This document shows positions 22,038-33,538 of a DNA stretch of 64,000 nt, one piece after another. Source of the DNA: Ichthyophis bannanicus (Eukaryota; Chordata; Amphibia; Gymnophiona; Ichthyophiidae); assembly GCA_033557465.1 (NCBI GenBank), contig CM066047.1:1054001-1118000 (forward strand), in the 5' to 3' direction. Made by a program: the position numbers and the translations under genes. Position 1 is the first letter of the stretch, and every line of letters starts with the position of its first letter. Below the pieces are notes generated by a model. The model saw only the letters and a program-made list of their open reading frames with translations, searched no databases and was not told the origin of the DNA.

Positions 22038-22375
22038 AAGGGTGGTGGATGCTTGGAATGCCCTCCCAATGGAAGTGGTAGGGGTGAACACGGTGACGAA
22101 ATTCAGAAAGGCATGGGACAAACACAGAGGATCCCTTTACAGCAATAGGATAAAAACAAAATAAACAGTACCATCTAACTTCTGAACCATATAACGTCTC
22201 AACAAATAGGGGTGTCCTACAAGGAGTGGTAGGTTTACCCCTGAACAAGGATATGGGGAGGGGTGGCCTGCGCGGGGCAACAGGTGCACCTGCTCTTGCC
22301 ATCTTGCTGGGCAGACTGGATGGACCATGCTGGTCTTTATCTGCCGTCAACTACTATGTTACTATGTTACTAGCT

Positions 22376-22756
22376 GTAGGCGCACATTAACGCTACAAAA
22401 TCAATCTTACATAGAATAAACTGATCCATTACTTCACATCATTAAACCATCTTCATAGAAATGAAGCAAACAAATATAAAAGAAAAGAAAGAAAGACCAA
22501 CATTAGAAAGATAAGTCAGGAGAGGAATGAAACCAACTCAGACAGTGGGGTAGGTTAAAGGGAAAGTAATCTTATTCTGGAACATAATTACCAACAATAA
22601 TATAGGCTTCATTTAGTTTAAAAAAATATATTCCATCAGTCATCTGCCTCTAAGCATGCTCTAAGCATGCTCAGGCTTCACGGAATTCACTGGACTAGAA
22701 TTTTAAATATTTGCATGTTCTTTTAAAACAACAATTCTGGCAGGTAGCTCAAGGGA
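22376..22756. other. ERV internal sequence, non-coding
   Basis: AT-rich sequence between CR1-d and DIRS B1. No open frame or motif was recognised. A 15-bp direct duplication (TCTAAGCATGC twice) occurs at about 22650-22672. Confidence 0.5.
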
Positions 22757-22775
22757 GGGCTTCCCTGTGTTTATT

Positions 22776-24115
22776 ATGCCTTCCAGGCCGTCCTGTGTGA
22801 TGTGTGGAGCCAAGAAGGGACCTCTTTCGGAGGTGGGCATTTGTAAGGGCTGTACACAAGAGGCAGCCTTGGGGGAGGCAGCAGAGACTGCGGAAGGACA
22901 GATGCTTAAGGACCAGGACTCTCCAGGGTCTCTTTCTCCCGCCACGCCTCCATAACCTGCGCCGGGGCCTTCCTCCACGCCGGAGAGGCCCTTTTCACAG
23001 CCTCTAGGGTGGGAAGGATTGGCGGCAATTTTCTCCCAAGAATTTCTGACGCTGCTGCAGCAGTGTTTTGGGGGACTCCGGTAGACGGCTGCGGTAGAAG
23101 AGCAGCAAAGGGGTAAGCGCTCGGGTGCCTCCATGGATTGGGGGGGGGGGGGTAGCGCCCCAGGGAAGAAGCTTAGATTAGACAGAGAAGAGGCGGTAGC
23201 CTTGGAGGAACAGTCTGAAGACTTTGAGGGTTCAGAGGTAGATCAGGACCTAGAGGAAGGTGAGATTGCTGAATAGGAGGATCAGTCATGGGTTGTCAGT
23301 GTTCAGGAGAAAAGAGTTGGCAGCTCTTATCTCGGAAACGCTGAAAGCATTAAACATGCCGGCAGTGGATCAGGTGGGATACTCCTCTTTGGAGGACCCG
23401 TTGTTGCAGGCGGTACGGAAGTCTCTGAGGGCCTTCCCAATTCATAGAGTTTTTAAGGAAATGATTCAGGAGTAATGGGACACTCCGGAAGCAGGACTCA
23501 AGGGTTCCAGAGTGATGGCGCGCCTTTACCCAGTACAGGAGCCAGATAAGGATCTTTTTAAGTCTCCTAAGGTGGATGCTGCGGTATCTGCGGTCACGAA
23601 GAAGACAACAATTCCGGTTGAAGGCAGTGCTGCCCTTAAAGATGCACAGGATAGGAGACTAGACTCATTGTTGAAGCAGGTCTTTGAGGTCAATGCCCTT
23701 TCCATGCACGCTTCCATTTGTGGGGCATGGGTGGCAAGAGCTTGCCTTCGATGATCCCAGAAGCTTAAGGGGATCCAGGAGGAAGAAGCGCTCGAGGAAG
23801 CCTCCCGGATGGAGTCAGGGGCGGCTTACTTGGCGGACGTTCAGTATGACCTTATTCGGGGTTTGTCTGAGTATGGCGTCTGTGGTGGCGGCACGTAGGT
23901 ATTGCGGCTGCGTAATTGGGCAGCTGATAGCTCCTCGCAGGCACAGCTGGCTAGGCTCCCCTTTTGAGGTAAGCTCCTGCTTGGGGACTATTTGGACAAG
24001 TTGGTTAAGGATCTCGGAGAGTCTAAAAGTGGACGATTACCAGAGGACATGCAGAAGCAGAATAGATCCCCTGGGCCCCTCTAAGAGTCAGCAGAGGGAG
24101 TTTCATAGGTTTTGA
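22776..24115 (+). pseudogene. B1 gag remnant
   Basis: ATG at 22776 gives SRPSCVMCGAKKG and GICKGC, a possible zinc-binding Cys cluster. An acidic stretch (about 23180-23280) follows. Then comes the conserved DIRS gag helical domain: FRRKELAALISETLKALNMP (23299-23358), SPKVDAAVSAVTKKTTIPVE (23563-23622) and DRRLDSLLKQVFEVNA (23650-23698). The frame shifts near 23275, 23475 and 23730. B2 carries the same domain with fewer breaks. Confidence 0.78.
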
Positions 24116-24253
24116 CAGCCGAGGTTCAGTCAGTTTCAGAGGACATTTTCAGTATAGGTCCCAGGGATTTCGGGGGTTCAGAGGGGCAGGCAGAGGCTTT
24201 GGGTCCTCCCCCTCCCCGAACCTCAAAGTTGCAATGAAGCGAGGGGGGTCCGG

Positions 24254-26119
24254 GTGGGATTGGATCCCATGGGAGGTCAGCTGCGGGGATTTTATCAAGC
24301 CTGGGCCCAGATTACGTCAGATCAGTGGGTGTTGGAGGTCATTCGGGAGGGTTATGCTCTTGAGTTTCAACGCCCAGTGGTCGACTCCTTCGTTCAGTCG
24401 CCGTGCAGGACAAAATCCAAGCGTCAAGCGGTGCAGGACACGTTGGAAAGGTTGCTCGCTCTCGAAGCTGTGTTGCCAGTTCCGTCGGACCAATGCGGCT
24501 GCGGTCGATACTCGATATATTTTGTGGTCCCAAAGAAGGAAGGATCTTGGAGACCGATTCTAGACCTCAAGAAGGTCAACAGCTGTCTCAGAGTTTCCCA
24601 CTTTCGCATGGAGACCTTGAGATCGGTCATAGTAGCGGTCCGACAGGGAGAGTTTCTCACGTCCTTGGATCTCTCTGAGGCGTATTTGCACATCCCAATC
24701 CGGTTAGATCATCAGCGATTCCTGCGGCTTGTGGTCCCGATGGGGCATTTTCAGTTTCAAGCGTTGCCGTTCGGTATGGCGACAGTGCCGTGAGCCTTCA
24801 CCAAGGTGATGGTGGCGGTGGCGGCATTACGCATGGAGGGGGTGTTGATGCACCCTTACCTGCACGACTGGTTAATTCGTGCAAAGTCTCAAGAGGAAAG
24901 CAAAGTAGCTACCCATCGAGTGGTACAATTTCTGGAGGACTTGGGATGGGTGCTGAATGTGGCAAAGAGCAGGTTAGAATAGTCTCAGGAGTTGGAGTAC
25001 TTAGGGGCCTGTTTCGACACAAGAAGCGGCAGAGTGTTTCTCCCTCGAGCCAGGACCCAAGGGTTAAGGCAGCTCATATGTGTCTTCTTGAGCAGATGGG
25101 CGCCATCGGCATGGCATTATTTACAGCTGTTGGGCATGATGGCGGCCACGCTAGAGTTGGTACCGTGGGCCAGAGCGCACATGCGGCTGTTGCAGAGGGC
25201 TCTGCCCAGGAGATGGTCTCATCAGTCGGGTCAGTTGCCCAAAGACTGGCCTGCCCGGTCGAGATGAGGCAGTCCCTGAGGTGTTGGCTGGATCCGGTTT
25301 CTTTAGAAAAAGGGATGCCACTGGAGTTGCCGGATTGGAAGCCGCTAACGACAGATGCAAGTCTTTTCGGCTGGGGGGCACACTTCGAATGGCAGTTTGC
25401 CCAAGGTCAGTGGACCGAGCAGGAGAGAAGTTGGTTGATCAACAGGTTAGAGTTGAGGGCGGTCACTCTAGCTCTGAGAACGTTTGTCACATCTGCGGGG
25501 GAAAGTAGTGCGGGTGCTATCGGACAATGACATGGCAGTGGTTTACATCAATCGGCAAGGGGGCACCAGCAGCGTGGCGCTCAAAGAAGAGGCAGAGGAT
25601 CTCCTCGGTTGGACCGAGGTGCATCTGGAAGCTCTGTCGGCGGCTCATGTAGCAGGAGTAGACAATGTGACCGCAGATTTTTTGAGCCGGGTCAAGGTGG
25701 ATCCAGGAGACTGGGTTCTCAATCAGCAAGTTTTCAATTTGCTGGTGGACCGCTGGGGTCCTCCGGTGATGGACCTCATGGCAATGTATGCATCTGCAAA
25801 AGCAGGAAGGTTTTTCAGCAGATGAAGGGAAAGAATGTCTGAAGGTTTGGATGCTCTGATGCAGAGGTGGCCGGAGGACCAGCTCTTGTATGTGTTTCCA
25901 GGTCGGGTTCTGCGGTGCATAGAGCAGCACAAAGGTCGGTTGATCCTAATATCGCCGGACTGGCCCAGAAGGCCGTGGTGTGCCTACCTAATTCGTCTCC
26001 TAGTGGAGCCTCCGTGGAAATTACCGGTCAGAAGAGATCTGCTAGTGCAGGGGCCGTTGAATATGCCTCAAGTGGATTGGTTCTCGCTTACGGCTTGGCT
26101 CTTGAAAGGGCAAGGTTGA
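24254..26119 (+). pseudogene. B1 pol remnant: RT, RNase H, methylase-like region
   Basis: RT: VLEVIREGYALEF, YSIYFVVPKKEGSWRPILDL (24511-24570), LTSLDLSEAYLHIPIRL (24655-24705) and FQFQALPFGMAT (24747-24782). A TGA replaces Trp at 24791. The catalytic motif, YLDD in B2, is YLHD here (about 24860), so a catalytic Asp is lost. RNase H: LTTDASLFGWGAHFEW (25346-25393), LRAVTLALRTF (25450-25485) and LSDNDMAVVYINRQGG (25517-25562). Methylase-like region: VMDLMAMYASAKAGRFFSR (25767-25824) and PDWPRRPWCAYLIRLL (25957-26004). It ends at a stop at 26119. Confidence 0.85.
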
Positions 26120-27666
26120 CAGCAAAGGGATATTTGACGGCGGTAATCTCTACCCTGTTAAGGTCTAGACGGCGGTCCACCTCAGTGGCGTATGTTCGGA
26201 ATTGGCAGCTGTTCCAAACCTGGTGCGAGGAGAGGCAGGTAGTGGCCTTGCGAGCTTCCGTGCCACATATTCTGGCCTTTTTGCAGGATGGGTTTGAGAA
26301 GGGACTGGCGGCTGCTTCTCTTCGAGTTCAGCTAGTGGCGCTTTCGTGTTATTGAGGGAAGCTGAAAGGAATGGTACTTGGGGCCCATCCAGATGTTAAG
26401 ATTCCTGCGAGCGGTGTCGCTTTTGCGGCCACCATGCTGAGCACCGGTGCCGGCATGGGATCTTACCTTGGTGCTGGAGGCATTGGTATGGGAGCCGTTT
26501 GAGCTGTTAGCCAGGGCATCATTGAAGGATCTTACGCTTAAGGTGGTGTTTTTAGTGGCTATTTCGTCGGCAAGGAGAATTTCAGAGTTGCAAGCATTGT
26601 CCTGTAGGGAGCCCTTTTTGATTTTCTATGATAGAAAGGCGGTTTTGAGAATGGTTCCATCTTTTTTTTTGCCAAAGGTCATGTCTGCGTTTCATGTGAA
26701 TCAAGTGTTGTCCTTGCCGGCGTTCAAAAGAGTTAGCAAGGATAGCTCCATAGGCCGATTGCATCGGTTGGATGTGGCTCAAGCATTAAAGAAGTATTTA
26801 CAGAGGACGGCGGAGTTCTGCAAGACAGGTTGTTTGTCCTATTTGGTGGGCCAAAGAGAGGGGAGCAAGCGACGAAGGCCTCTATAGCATGGTGGCTTAA
26901 GGAGGCCATTGCGTCGGCCTATATATTAAAGGGTAAGATTATTATTATTATTATTATTTATTATTTAAAGTTTCTTATATACCGTGCTATTTATCATCAG
27001 CGCGGTTTACATAGAACAAAACAATCTCAGTACATTAGAAACACGTATGAGTTACAGATAACAGGTCAAGAAACTTGGTTAACAAGGGCAACTATTTACA
27101 ATACAATAATGATTGACTATTTGTATAAAATCAACTAACAGAGAATAGAGTGTACAGATGTAATTACATCAAAATTTCTTAATTCTAGGGTGTATGTCTT
27201 GTGGAGTGTTTATGCTTCTGGCTAAGAGACTGTCTTTTGATATATTAGATAGCATTACGGTGGCTGGAAGTACTCAGTGAAGAGGTAGTGCTTGATAGCT
27301 TTTCTGAACTGCTTCATGTCTCGTATTGCTCTAATATCTGGATGAAGTTTATTCCAACATCTAGGCGCATATAATTTGAATGCTCTGTTGATCGTTGATT
27401 GGGACCAATTTATGGATTCACTCGGAATGATTAGGGTGTTTTCGGCAAGTGGTCTCCTAGATCTTCTATTGGGAGTTAGACTGATGAGGTACCGAAAGAT
27501 AGTACCGAAAGGCCTAAGAGCGCATTCGACTAGGGCACAGGCGACTTCGTGGGCGGAGTTCAGTTTGGTGCCAGCTGTAGAAATTTGCAAGGCAGCAACT
27601 TGGTTGTCTTTGAATTCTTTTGGATCGACGGTGCTTCAGGCTGGTCTAGCAGGTCCCTCCCATTAA
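25980..27666 (+). pseudogene. B1 tyrosine recombinase, split by an L2 fragment
   Basis: Reads in the -1 frame relative to pol and overlaps its end: YGLALERARLTAKGYLTAVI (26088-26147), STSVAYVRNWQLFQTWC (26176-26226), VFLVAISSARRISELQALS (26549-26605, catalytic Arg I), LPKVMSAFHVNQVLSLPAF (26671-26726) and the L-F-G-G segment near 26840. After the L2 insert it resumes with KGLRAHSTRAQATSWAEF (27508-27561, H-x-x-R intact) and CKAATWLSLNSFG (27590-27626). A TGA at 26355 and small shifts break it. The final catalytic tyrosine block is not readable. Confidence 0.83.
26938..27508 (-). mobile_element. L2-clade LINE 3' fragment, antisense, in B1 recombinase
   Basis: The minus strand encodes the L2 RT C-terminus (RAFKLYAPRCWNKLHPDIRA at about 27360-27420, AIKHYLFTEYF near 27280) and a 3' UTR with the ACCGCGCTGATGATAAATAGC block. 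It ends in an (AAT)n tail (plus strand ATTATTATT, 26938-26960). On removal, the DIRS reading continues from YILKGK to KGLRAHSTR. Confidence 0.8.
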
Positions 27667-27689
27667 GATGACTACTGCTCTGTTACATC

Positions 27690-28264
27690 CCCAGAGGTTC
27701 GGGACTAGACTGGAGGGACGATAAGGAAGAGGAAATTAGACTTATCTGCTAATTGTTCCTTTAGGAACTCCAGTCTAGTCCCGTATCCCTCCCTGTGATG
27801 GTATGGTTCGACTGTGGCCTGAAGTCCGGTAAGTTTGTTCATAGGGCTGCAAGAGCGGCTTCTGGGCTGCGGGCCTTTACGGGAGGGGTTTTGGGAATAT
27901 CTCTGGAAGAAGTTGAAGGGGGCCTGCTGGGAGGTCCTGGAGAAGGGGCGCAGCGGGCCAGATCTTTACGGTCATTAGGCGTTGCCTGTTAATTGGTGGG
28001 TAGCACAGTTATCTCCGTTTTATTCAGTTATACAGTTGTAAAGTTTTACATGTTTGATATCTACTTATTGTTCTGGTGAGTCTGCTTTGTCAATAGGTTA
28101 CTGAGGCAAGGAGGCGGTGCCTGGGCTACTTATCCTGGTGTCACAAGAAATGTGACATGCTCAGTCTCCAAGCTGTGGGAGGAGGTGCTTAAACCCCAGA
28201 GGTTCGGGACTAGACTGCAGTTCCTAAAGGAACAATAATTAGCAGATAAGTCTAATTTCCTCTT
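27690..28264 (+). repeat. B1 internal complementary region and right terminal repeat
   Basis: 27697-27790 contains GGTTCGGGACTAGACTGGAG, then GAGGAAATTAGACTTATCTG and TTCCTTTAGGAACTCCAGTC. 28193-28264 contains the inverse: GGACTAGACTGCAGTTCCTA, then AGCAGATAAGTCTAATTTCC. This is the ICR-plus-terminus layout seen more cleanly in B2. Between them, 27795-28190 is terminal-repeat sequence with no gene. Confidence 0.8.
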
Positions 28265-29261
28265 CAGTCATCAATTCTATTAAATTCATATTTCAGATAA
28301 AATTCTTATTCTATAACAGAAAACCATGGGCAAATAAAAATGTTAGCTTGCAGCTTCTTTAAGATTATCTCCACAACACACAGAACAAAGTTATTTCTTA
28401 ATGTCACACTACAGATGTAGTCATCTTAAAGAGGACTTACACAGACGACTTCAAGAAACAGACTATTAAAACTTATTAAAATTTCCTTCTACTTTTAAAT
28501 GAACTGCATACAGAAGATATCAATTTTTTCCTGCTCATTCCACATAACTCCCTATGTATGTTGTAATTAGCATATAACTAAAATCCTTACGATATGAAAA
28601 TTATTCCTTCAAAACATTTTGCAACAGTCTCAATAGGAAAGGCGATTAGTACTTGTTTTGACTTTGAAATGCTAATAATATCAGGCATCAGAGCACTTCC
28701 CATAATCTCAGAAGACATACCCAAGCTGGAAATCTTCTATCATTCATAGTATTGAAATAATTGCTTTATACTAAACCAAATAAAGTAGTGGTCAAACTAA
28801 TCACAGAGCTAAAAATTTGTCAAAAAAGAAGAGGCTCAACTCTAAACTTAACTTGAAAGTATAGCGGTATCGTCAAAACTGATGTGTTCATATAAACTGC
28901 AGACATATAGTTTTTAATTTTTAGCAAAGTTAAATTGGAAAACCCGCACACAGAAGCAACAGGTAGGTCTCAGACTTCCCGGGCAAAACAAAAGCCAGTC
29001 AGAATTGTCTGATGTGGCATAGCCCTTATAGCATCAACGACCTTTGATGAATAATTGCTCTGGAGCAGGCATCCACCAACTCTTTCACTCCAAAATTATT
29101 AACGATTTCAGCCAAAAAACTCAAACCAAGGTGCATCGAAAGAGTGGTTAACAGAACTTAACTTTGCAGGCAATACTTGAATAGCAGTGCTGGGCCAGCG
29201 CCTTAATCCCCCCCTTATACTAAACCAAAACAAAACTCAGCATATCTAAATCACAGTGCTA
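28265..29261. other. ERV internal sequence, non-coding
   Basis: AT-rich. There is no open frame above about 60 codons and no motif I recognise. It continues the proviral interior between the DIRS B1 and L1 insertions. Confidence 0.5.
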
Positions 29262-29731
29262 CAACATCTCTGTTTTTTTTTTTTTTTTTTTTCAAAATCT
29301 GTTTATTAAATGCTGGTTCAACAATACAGCTATGATGTAACAAAACATGGATACATATTTTCATAAGTTTTGCCCTCCTTCATACCTCCCCCCTCCCACC
29401 AGAGACTACAGCCAGGAACATCCTACCAAACCAATTCCCTGGACAGGGTTGAGTCTTATCCCCAACCAGGAGCCCTCAAAATCCCTGAGGGAAGAGGGGA
29501 GAGAGAGAAAACAAGGGCACCCCTAGATTCGCAAACTCCTCTAATACTCTTAACTCTTATGATAACTCGGAAACGCCCTCCCCCTACCCCCCCATCCCAC
29601 CCCAACCCCCCCCCCATCCCTCCCACCCCCCCCACACCCGAGCCAAGGGACCTCCCACTGGGAATTCACACTTCCACCATCCCATTCCACCACCTTCGCC
29701 CTCCCCGCAACCAACAAGCCAGGGTACAGGG

Positions 29732-32700
29732 TTACCCCATAGCTAATACCTCGCTTCTAGCTTTAGAACCTAAGTTCTGGATGTAGGGGGTCCATATCAG
29801 TAGGAAGGAGGCCCAGCGCTGAGGGGTCCCCCTGGCCGCCCTGCTCTCTTGTAGCATGAGATGATGAAAGCTACTACGCCACTCCCAAAAAGTAGGGGCT
29901 AACATCTCCCTCCACTGACGAAGAATGGGGCCTTTCCCCACCAAACAAGCCTTGCGCGTTAGGATACGCCCCCATTTCCCCTTGACCTGTAGAGGCCCCA
30001 GATAATCCAAAGCTACCAACGGGCCCGACCACCGAACTGGCTGGTGCAGTAAAAGACCTATATAGGCCTCAATTCGCGCCCAATATGCTTTAATGTGCTT
30101 GCAACCCCACCACATGTGGCCCAAGTCTGCTAACGGAGAGGCACACCGAGGACAACCCCCACACTCCGTTAGCCCCGTGCGCAATGCTCGCCTCGGGGAG
30201 AAGTGGACCCGTGTTATACACTTGAATTGCGTCTCCCGCCACCTGGTGCCCTCCACCAATCGGGCTATCCGCCGTAAGGCCGCTCCAACCGCGCCGGGAG
30301 GAACTGCGCATCCGAGTTCCTGCTTCCAAGCCTGCTCCTCTTTGGTGAAGTCCCAGGGAGGGCCATACTGGTCCAACTTACGTTTCAGCAGTGCTACTTT
30401 AGGTGGACAGTCCGTCCCCAGGGCAAAAAAGTCAATAATTCTCGCAGAATGATCCTCTTGCAACCCCGGCCGCGGCAGAGATTCGACATAATGCCGTAGT
30501 TGGAAGTAGGCAAAGTGGGAGGTCCCCTGTTGCAAGTCATAGTCTTTACAGAGCATGTCCAATGGCTTACAGCAACCCTCTAGTGTAACCACATGTCCGA
30601 GACACGTTATCCCCTTCCCCCTCCACTGCCTAAATACTGCAGAGTCCGTACCCGGCCTAAAGGCAACATTTCCTTGCAGGGGAAGCCAGCTAGAGACCCG
30701 CGGAGAACTGCCCCAAGTCTTATTAAGTCTCTGCCAAGCCCTCCTAATCGGGGTCACCAACACGCTAGCTCGCACCCTAAGTGGCAGCAACGTCCCATCC
30801 AAATGCACCACAGCCTCCAGCGCGTGTGGGGACAGGAAGGCCGCCTCGAAGATCCTCGGCATATAATAATCAGTAGCACCAAGCCAATCCCCTAGGTGTC
30901 TGGCCTGACAAGCCATAACATACTGAGACAGGTCGGGAAGTCCCATCCCCCCCGCCTTCCAGCTACCCCGCAATCTGGCCAAGGGTATCCGGGCACGAAG
31001 TGCCCCCCAAAGAAACTTTCGGACTTCCCTGTCTATCTTTCGAAGGTCCTTCTGCAGCAGCCACACCGGCAAGGTTTGTAACCAATACAGCAGCCTGGGA
31101 AATATAATCATACCTATAGCCGCCAATCGGCCCGACAAAGACAAGGGAAGGGGGGTCCAAGCCTGCAATTGCGTCTGAACCTTTGTGAAAAATCTAGCAA
31201 AGTTCAGCTTATACAGCGCCTTAGGATCCCGGGGCAATAAAATACCCAGGTATAGGAATGCCTCCTCCGCCCATCGAAGAGGGAAGACGCCCTGCCAAGT
31301 TCCCCGCAGTGAACCCCCAACATCCAGCGCCTCAGATTTGTCCCTATTTATCCTCAGCCCTGCGAATGTACCGAAGAGAGTGAGCTCCTCTAGTAGGGCA
31401 CCGAGCGATTGCTGAGGCGAAAGCACATGTACTAAGAGATCATCTGCAAATGCTGCCAATTTAAATTGTTGAGCTCCTACTTTTACCCCCTGTATACTAG
31501 GAGAGGACTCAATGCGTCGCACCAACGGGTCTAAAGATAGCACAAAAAGCAATGGGGAAAGAGGACACCCCTGCCGCGTTCCCCGCTCGAGTGAAAAGGA
31601 GTCGGATATCACACCATTACAGGAAATAGCTGCTGTCGGATCTGAATAGAGTAAGTCCACCATCTTACAGAACATCTCACCCAGACCATACTGAGGCAGG
31701 AGGAACTGCAAGTATGCCCAATGAACCTGATCAAAGGCCTTCTCGGCGTCAAAACTAATTAGCAGTGATGTTAAGTTGCGCTCCCGGACCCACTCGAGGG
31801 AAGCCACTATTTTCCGCAGGTTTCGAACGGCATAACGTCCTTTGACAAACCCGACCTGCGATGCGTGTACCAGCTCGCCCAGGACGTCCGCCAAACGGAC
31901 AGCTAAGATTTTTGCTAGCAGCTTTAAGTCAAAGTTTAGTAAAGAGATAGGCCTGTATGAGGCAGCTTGAGTGGGGTCTTTTCCAGGCTTGGGTATCAAG
32001 ATGATATGGGCATGGTTGGTTCCCCACTGAAAGACGCCTCGATCAATCCGGCAGCGATACATTTCTACTAGGGCCGGTGATAGCTTCTCGCCCAGTAGCT
32101 TGTAAAGTTCTGCCCCAAACCCATCAGGGCCCGGAGCGCGGCCACAGTTGGCCTCTTGTATCTCTTTGAGCACCTCACCCACGGACACCGGTGCGTCCAG
32201 GCGTGCCCTTTGGGCCGCCGTGAGCCGGGGGAGCTGTAGCTCCCGAAAGTACTCCAGCATATCCAATGGAGATCCAGGTCTTTTGGCATAAAACGACTGA
32301 AAGTAGGTGCGGAACACCTGCGCTATCTCCCTACTGTCCTTTTGTAAGTGCCCCTGACCATCCCGCACGGCGGCTATCAGACCCGTCCCTCTACTTCCCC
32401 GAAGACACCTCGCAAGGAGCTTCCCTGGCTTGTCTCCGAACCGATAAAGTTGATAGCGGTAGTACATGTGAGACTTTTTTGCCCGTTGGTGTATGAGCTC
32501 ATTGAGAGCTACCTGGGCCTCCCACAACCTTTTTCGATTCGCCAAGGTGGGGTCATTTGCGCACCGTCGGCGTTCTTTCACTGTCTGCCTTTCCAAATGA
32601 AGGATCCTGGCCGCCAGCATCCTGCGTTTCCTAGCTACGTAGGCGATTGTCTCCCCCCGCAACACCACCTTCGCCGTTTCCCACAACAACTCCGGGTCAA

Positions 32701-33538
32701 CCTCCTCTTTCTCGTGGTTCTTTTGGAAATCAAGCCAACATCGCAGGATATGCCCCCGGAAACCCCTATCATGATATAGGTCTATGGGAAAGCGCCACGT
32801 CCTGGAATGTGAAGCTCGGGCTCCCCAAGTGAGACTCACCCATATAGGAGCATGATCAGATATTTCCATGGGGCCAATCTGCGCGTCCTCCACCTGCGCG
32901 AAAAGCCTCTCTGAAACAAGGGTATAATCTATCCTAGCGTGTGACCCATGGGCCCGAGATTGGTGGGTGAAATCCCGTTCCATAGGATGTAATAAACGCC
33001 AAGGATCCACCAGGCCCAATCGAAGACGTAGGGCCTGCAGAGCCTTGGTAGTCGGAGCCCGAGATCTCTCCCCTGCTCCCAGCTCCGTATCCAACGCAAT
33101 ATCCAAGACGCCATTCAAATCGCCCGCCAACACCAGAGGAGCCTCCGGCCACTGCTCAATCCGAGAGGCCAGCCGAGCATATAGTGCCTTATCCAGAACA
33201 TTGGGGCTATATAGGGACCCCAGAATAAGAGGCTTGCCAGATAGAGTGCCATATAGCAAGCAATAGCGGCCCTCCGGGTCCGCATACTCCCGCAGGGCCT
33301 CAAACCGATGGCGCTTGTGAACAAGAATGACCACCCCCCCCTTTTTCCCTAGGGCCGGGGCCCCCCACACCTGCCCCACCCAATCCCGTTGCAATTTCGC
33401 ATGTTCAACCGCTGTTTGGTGGGTCTCTTGTAGCATAGCCACATCACAGCGAAGACGAGCCAGGGCCTGCAAGACCTTATACCGCTTGATGGGGTTGCCA
33501 ATGCCACACACATTCCACGATACGATCTTCAGATCACC
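29732..33538 (-). CDS. L1-group ORF2 protein: endonuclease, reverse transcriptase, C-terminal Cys motif
   Basis: About 1265 codons without a stop. The apurinic-type endonuclease is at the N-terminus: SWNVCGIGN, AMLQETHQT (catalytic Glu), LAGDLNGVLD, RIDYTLVSERLF and EISDHAPIW. The RT follows at about residues 430-760: SYRPISLLNFDLKLLAKIL, ISFDAEKAFDQVHWAYL, GTRQGCPLSPLLF and FADDLLVH with both catalytic Asp. A C-terminal Cys/His motif, C-x2-C-x8-H-x4-C, lies at about residues 1105-1130. I see no ATG at the expected start: an in-frame TAG lies just before IGDLKIVSWN, so translation would need a non-AUG start, reinitiation, or the start is lost. Family role: nicks the target and copies its RNA. 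Confidence 0.92.
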   Translation of the reverse strand, partial: GDLKIVSWNVCGIGNPIKRYKVLQALARLRCDVAMLQETHQTAVEHAKLQRDWVGQVWGAPALGKKGGVVILVHKRHRFEALREYADPEGRYCLLYGTLSGKPLILGSLYSPNVLDKALYARLASRIEQWPEAPLVLAGDLNGVLDIALDTELGAGERSRAPTTKALQALRLRLGLVDPWRLLHPMERDFTHQSRAHGSHARIDYTLVSERLFAQVEDAQIGPMEISDHAPIWVSLTWGARASHSRTWRFPIDLYHDRGFRGHILRCWLDFQKNHEKEEVDPELLWETAKVVLRGETIAYVARKRRMLAARILHLERQTVKERRRCANDPTLANRKRLWEAQVALNELIHQRAKKSHMYYRYQLYRFGDKPGKLLARCLRGSRGTGLIAAVRDGQGHLQKDSREIAQVFRTYFQSFYAKRPGSPLDMLEYFRELQLPRLTAAQRARLDAPVSVGEVLKEIQEANCGRAPGPDGFGAELYKLLGEKLSPALVEMYRCRIDRGVFQWGTNHAHIILIPKPGKDPTQAASYRPISLLNFDLKLLAKILAVRLADVLGELVHASQVGFVKGRYAVRNLRKIVASLEWVRERNLTSLLISFDAEKAFDQVHWAYLQFLLPQYGLGEMFCKMVDLLYSDPTAAISCNGVISDSFSLERGTRQGCPLSPLLFVLSLDPLVRRIESSPSIQGVKVGAQQFKLAAFADDLLVHVLSPQQSLGALLEELTLFGTFAGLRINRDKSEALDVGGSLRGTWQGVFPLRWAEEAFLYLGILLPRDPKALYKLNFARFFTKVQTQLQAWTPLPLSLSGRLAAIGMIIFPRLLYWLQTLPVWLLQKDLRKIDREVRKFLWGALRARIPLARLRGSWKAGGMGLPDLSQYVMACQARHLGDWLGATDYYMPRIFEAAFLSPHALEAVVHLDGTLLPLRVRASVLVTPIRRAWQRLNKTWGSSPRVSSWLPLQGNVAFRPGTDSAVFRQWRGKGITCLGHVVTLEGCCKPLDMLCKDYDLQQGTSHFAYFQLRHYVESLPRPGLQEDHSARIIDFFALGTDCPPKVALLKRKLDQYGPPWDFTKEEQAWKQELGCAVPPGAVGAALRRIARLVEGTRWRETQFKCITRVHFSPRRALRTGLTECGGCPRCASPLADLGHMWWGCKHIKAYWARIEAYIGLLLHQPVRWSGPLVALDYLGPLQVKGKWGRILTRKACLVGKGPILRQWREMLAPTFWEWRSSFHHLMLQESRAARGTPQRWASFLLIWTPYIQNLGSKARSEVLAMG

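Larger units (their letters stand above)
19290..22375 (+). mobile_element. CR1 LINE, sense, near-complete ORF2 (CR1-d)
   Basis: A second CR1 subfamily inserted in the provirus on the plus strand. It starts inside the endonuclease domain (5'-truncated) and ends in the CR1-type 3' tail GGGCAGACTGGATGGACCATG with a short repeat (TACTATGTTACTATGTTACT, 22355-22374). It is recent compared with the antisense copies: its ORF2 has one frameshift and an in-frame repeat expansion. Confidence 0.88.
22757..28264 (+). mobile_element. DIRS retrotransposon, family B, copy B1
   Basis: Inserted in the provirus. Order: gag (22776-24115), RT (24254-24960), RNase H (25270-25700), methylase-like region (25740-26119), tyrosine recombinase (about 25980-27666), internal complementary region (27690-27790) and right terminal repeat ending at 28264. 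An L2 fragment (26938-27508) splits the recombinase. I did not find the left terminal repeat predicted from the internal complementary region, so the left end is probably deleted. The coding parts contain several stops, and the RT active site is mutated. Confidence 0.85.

Noticed and set aside
26938..26960. (ATT)n microsatellite as an independent feature
   Set aside because: It is the tail of the antisense L2 fragment.
29370..29786. Pro-rich plus-strand open frame of 138 codons
   Set aside because: It lies on the antisense of the L1 ORF2 3' end and 3' UTR; the proline-rich content comes from C-runs.
30090..33152. Several plus- and minus-strand frames of 60-140 codons overlapping L1 ORF2
   Set aside because: The long ORF2 has endonuclease, RT and Cys motifs; the others have none.
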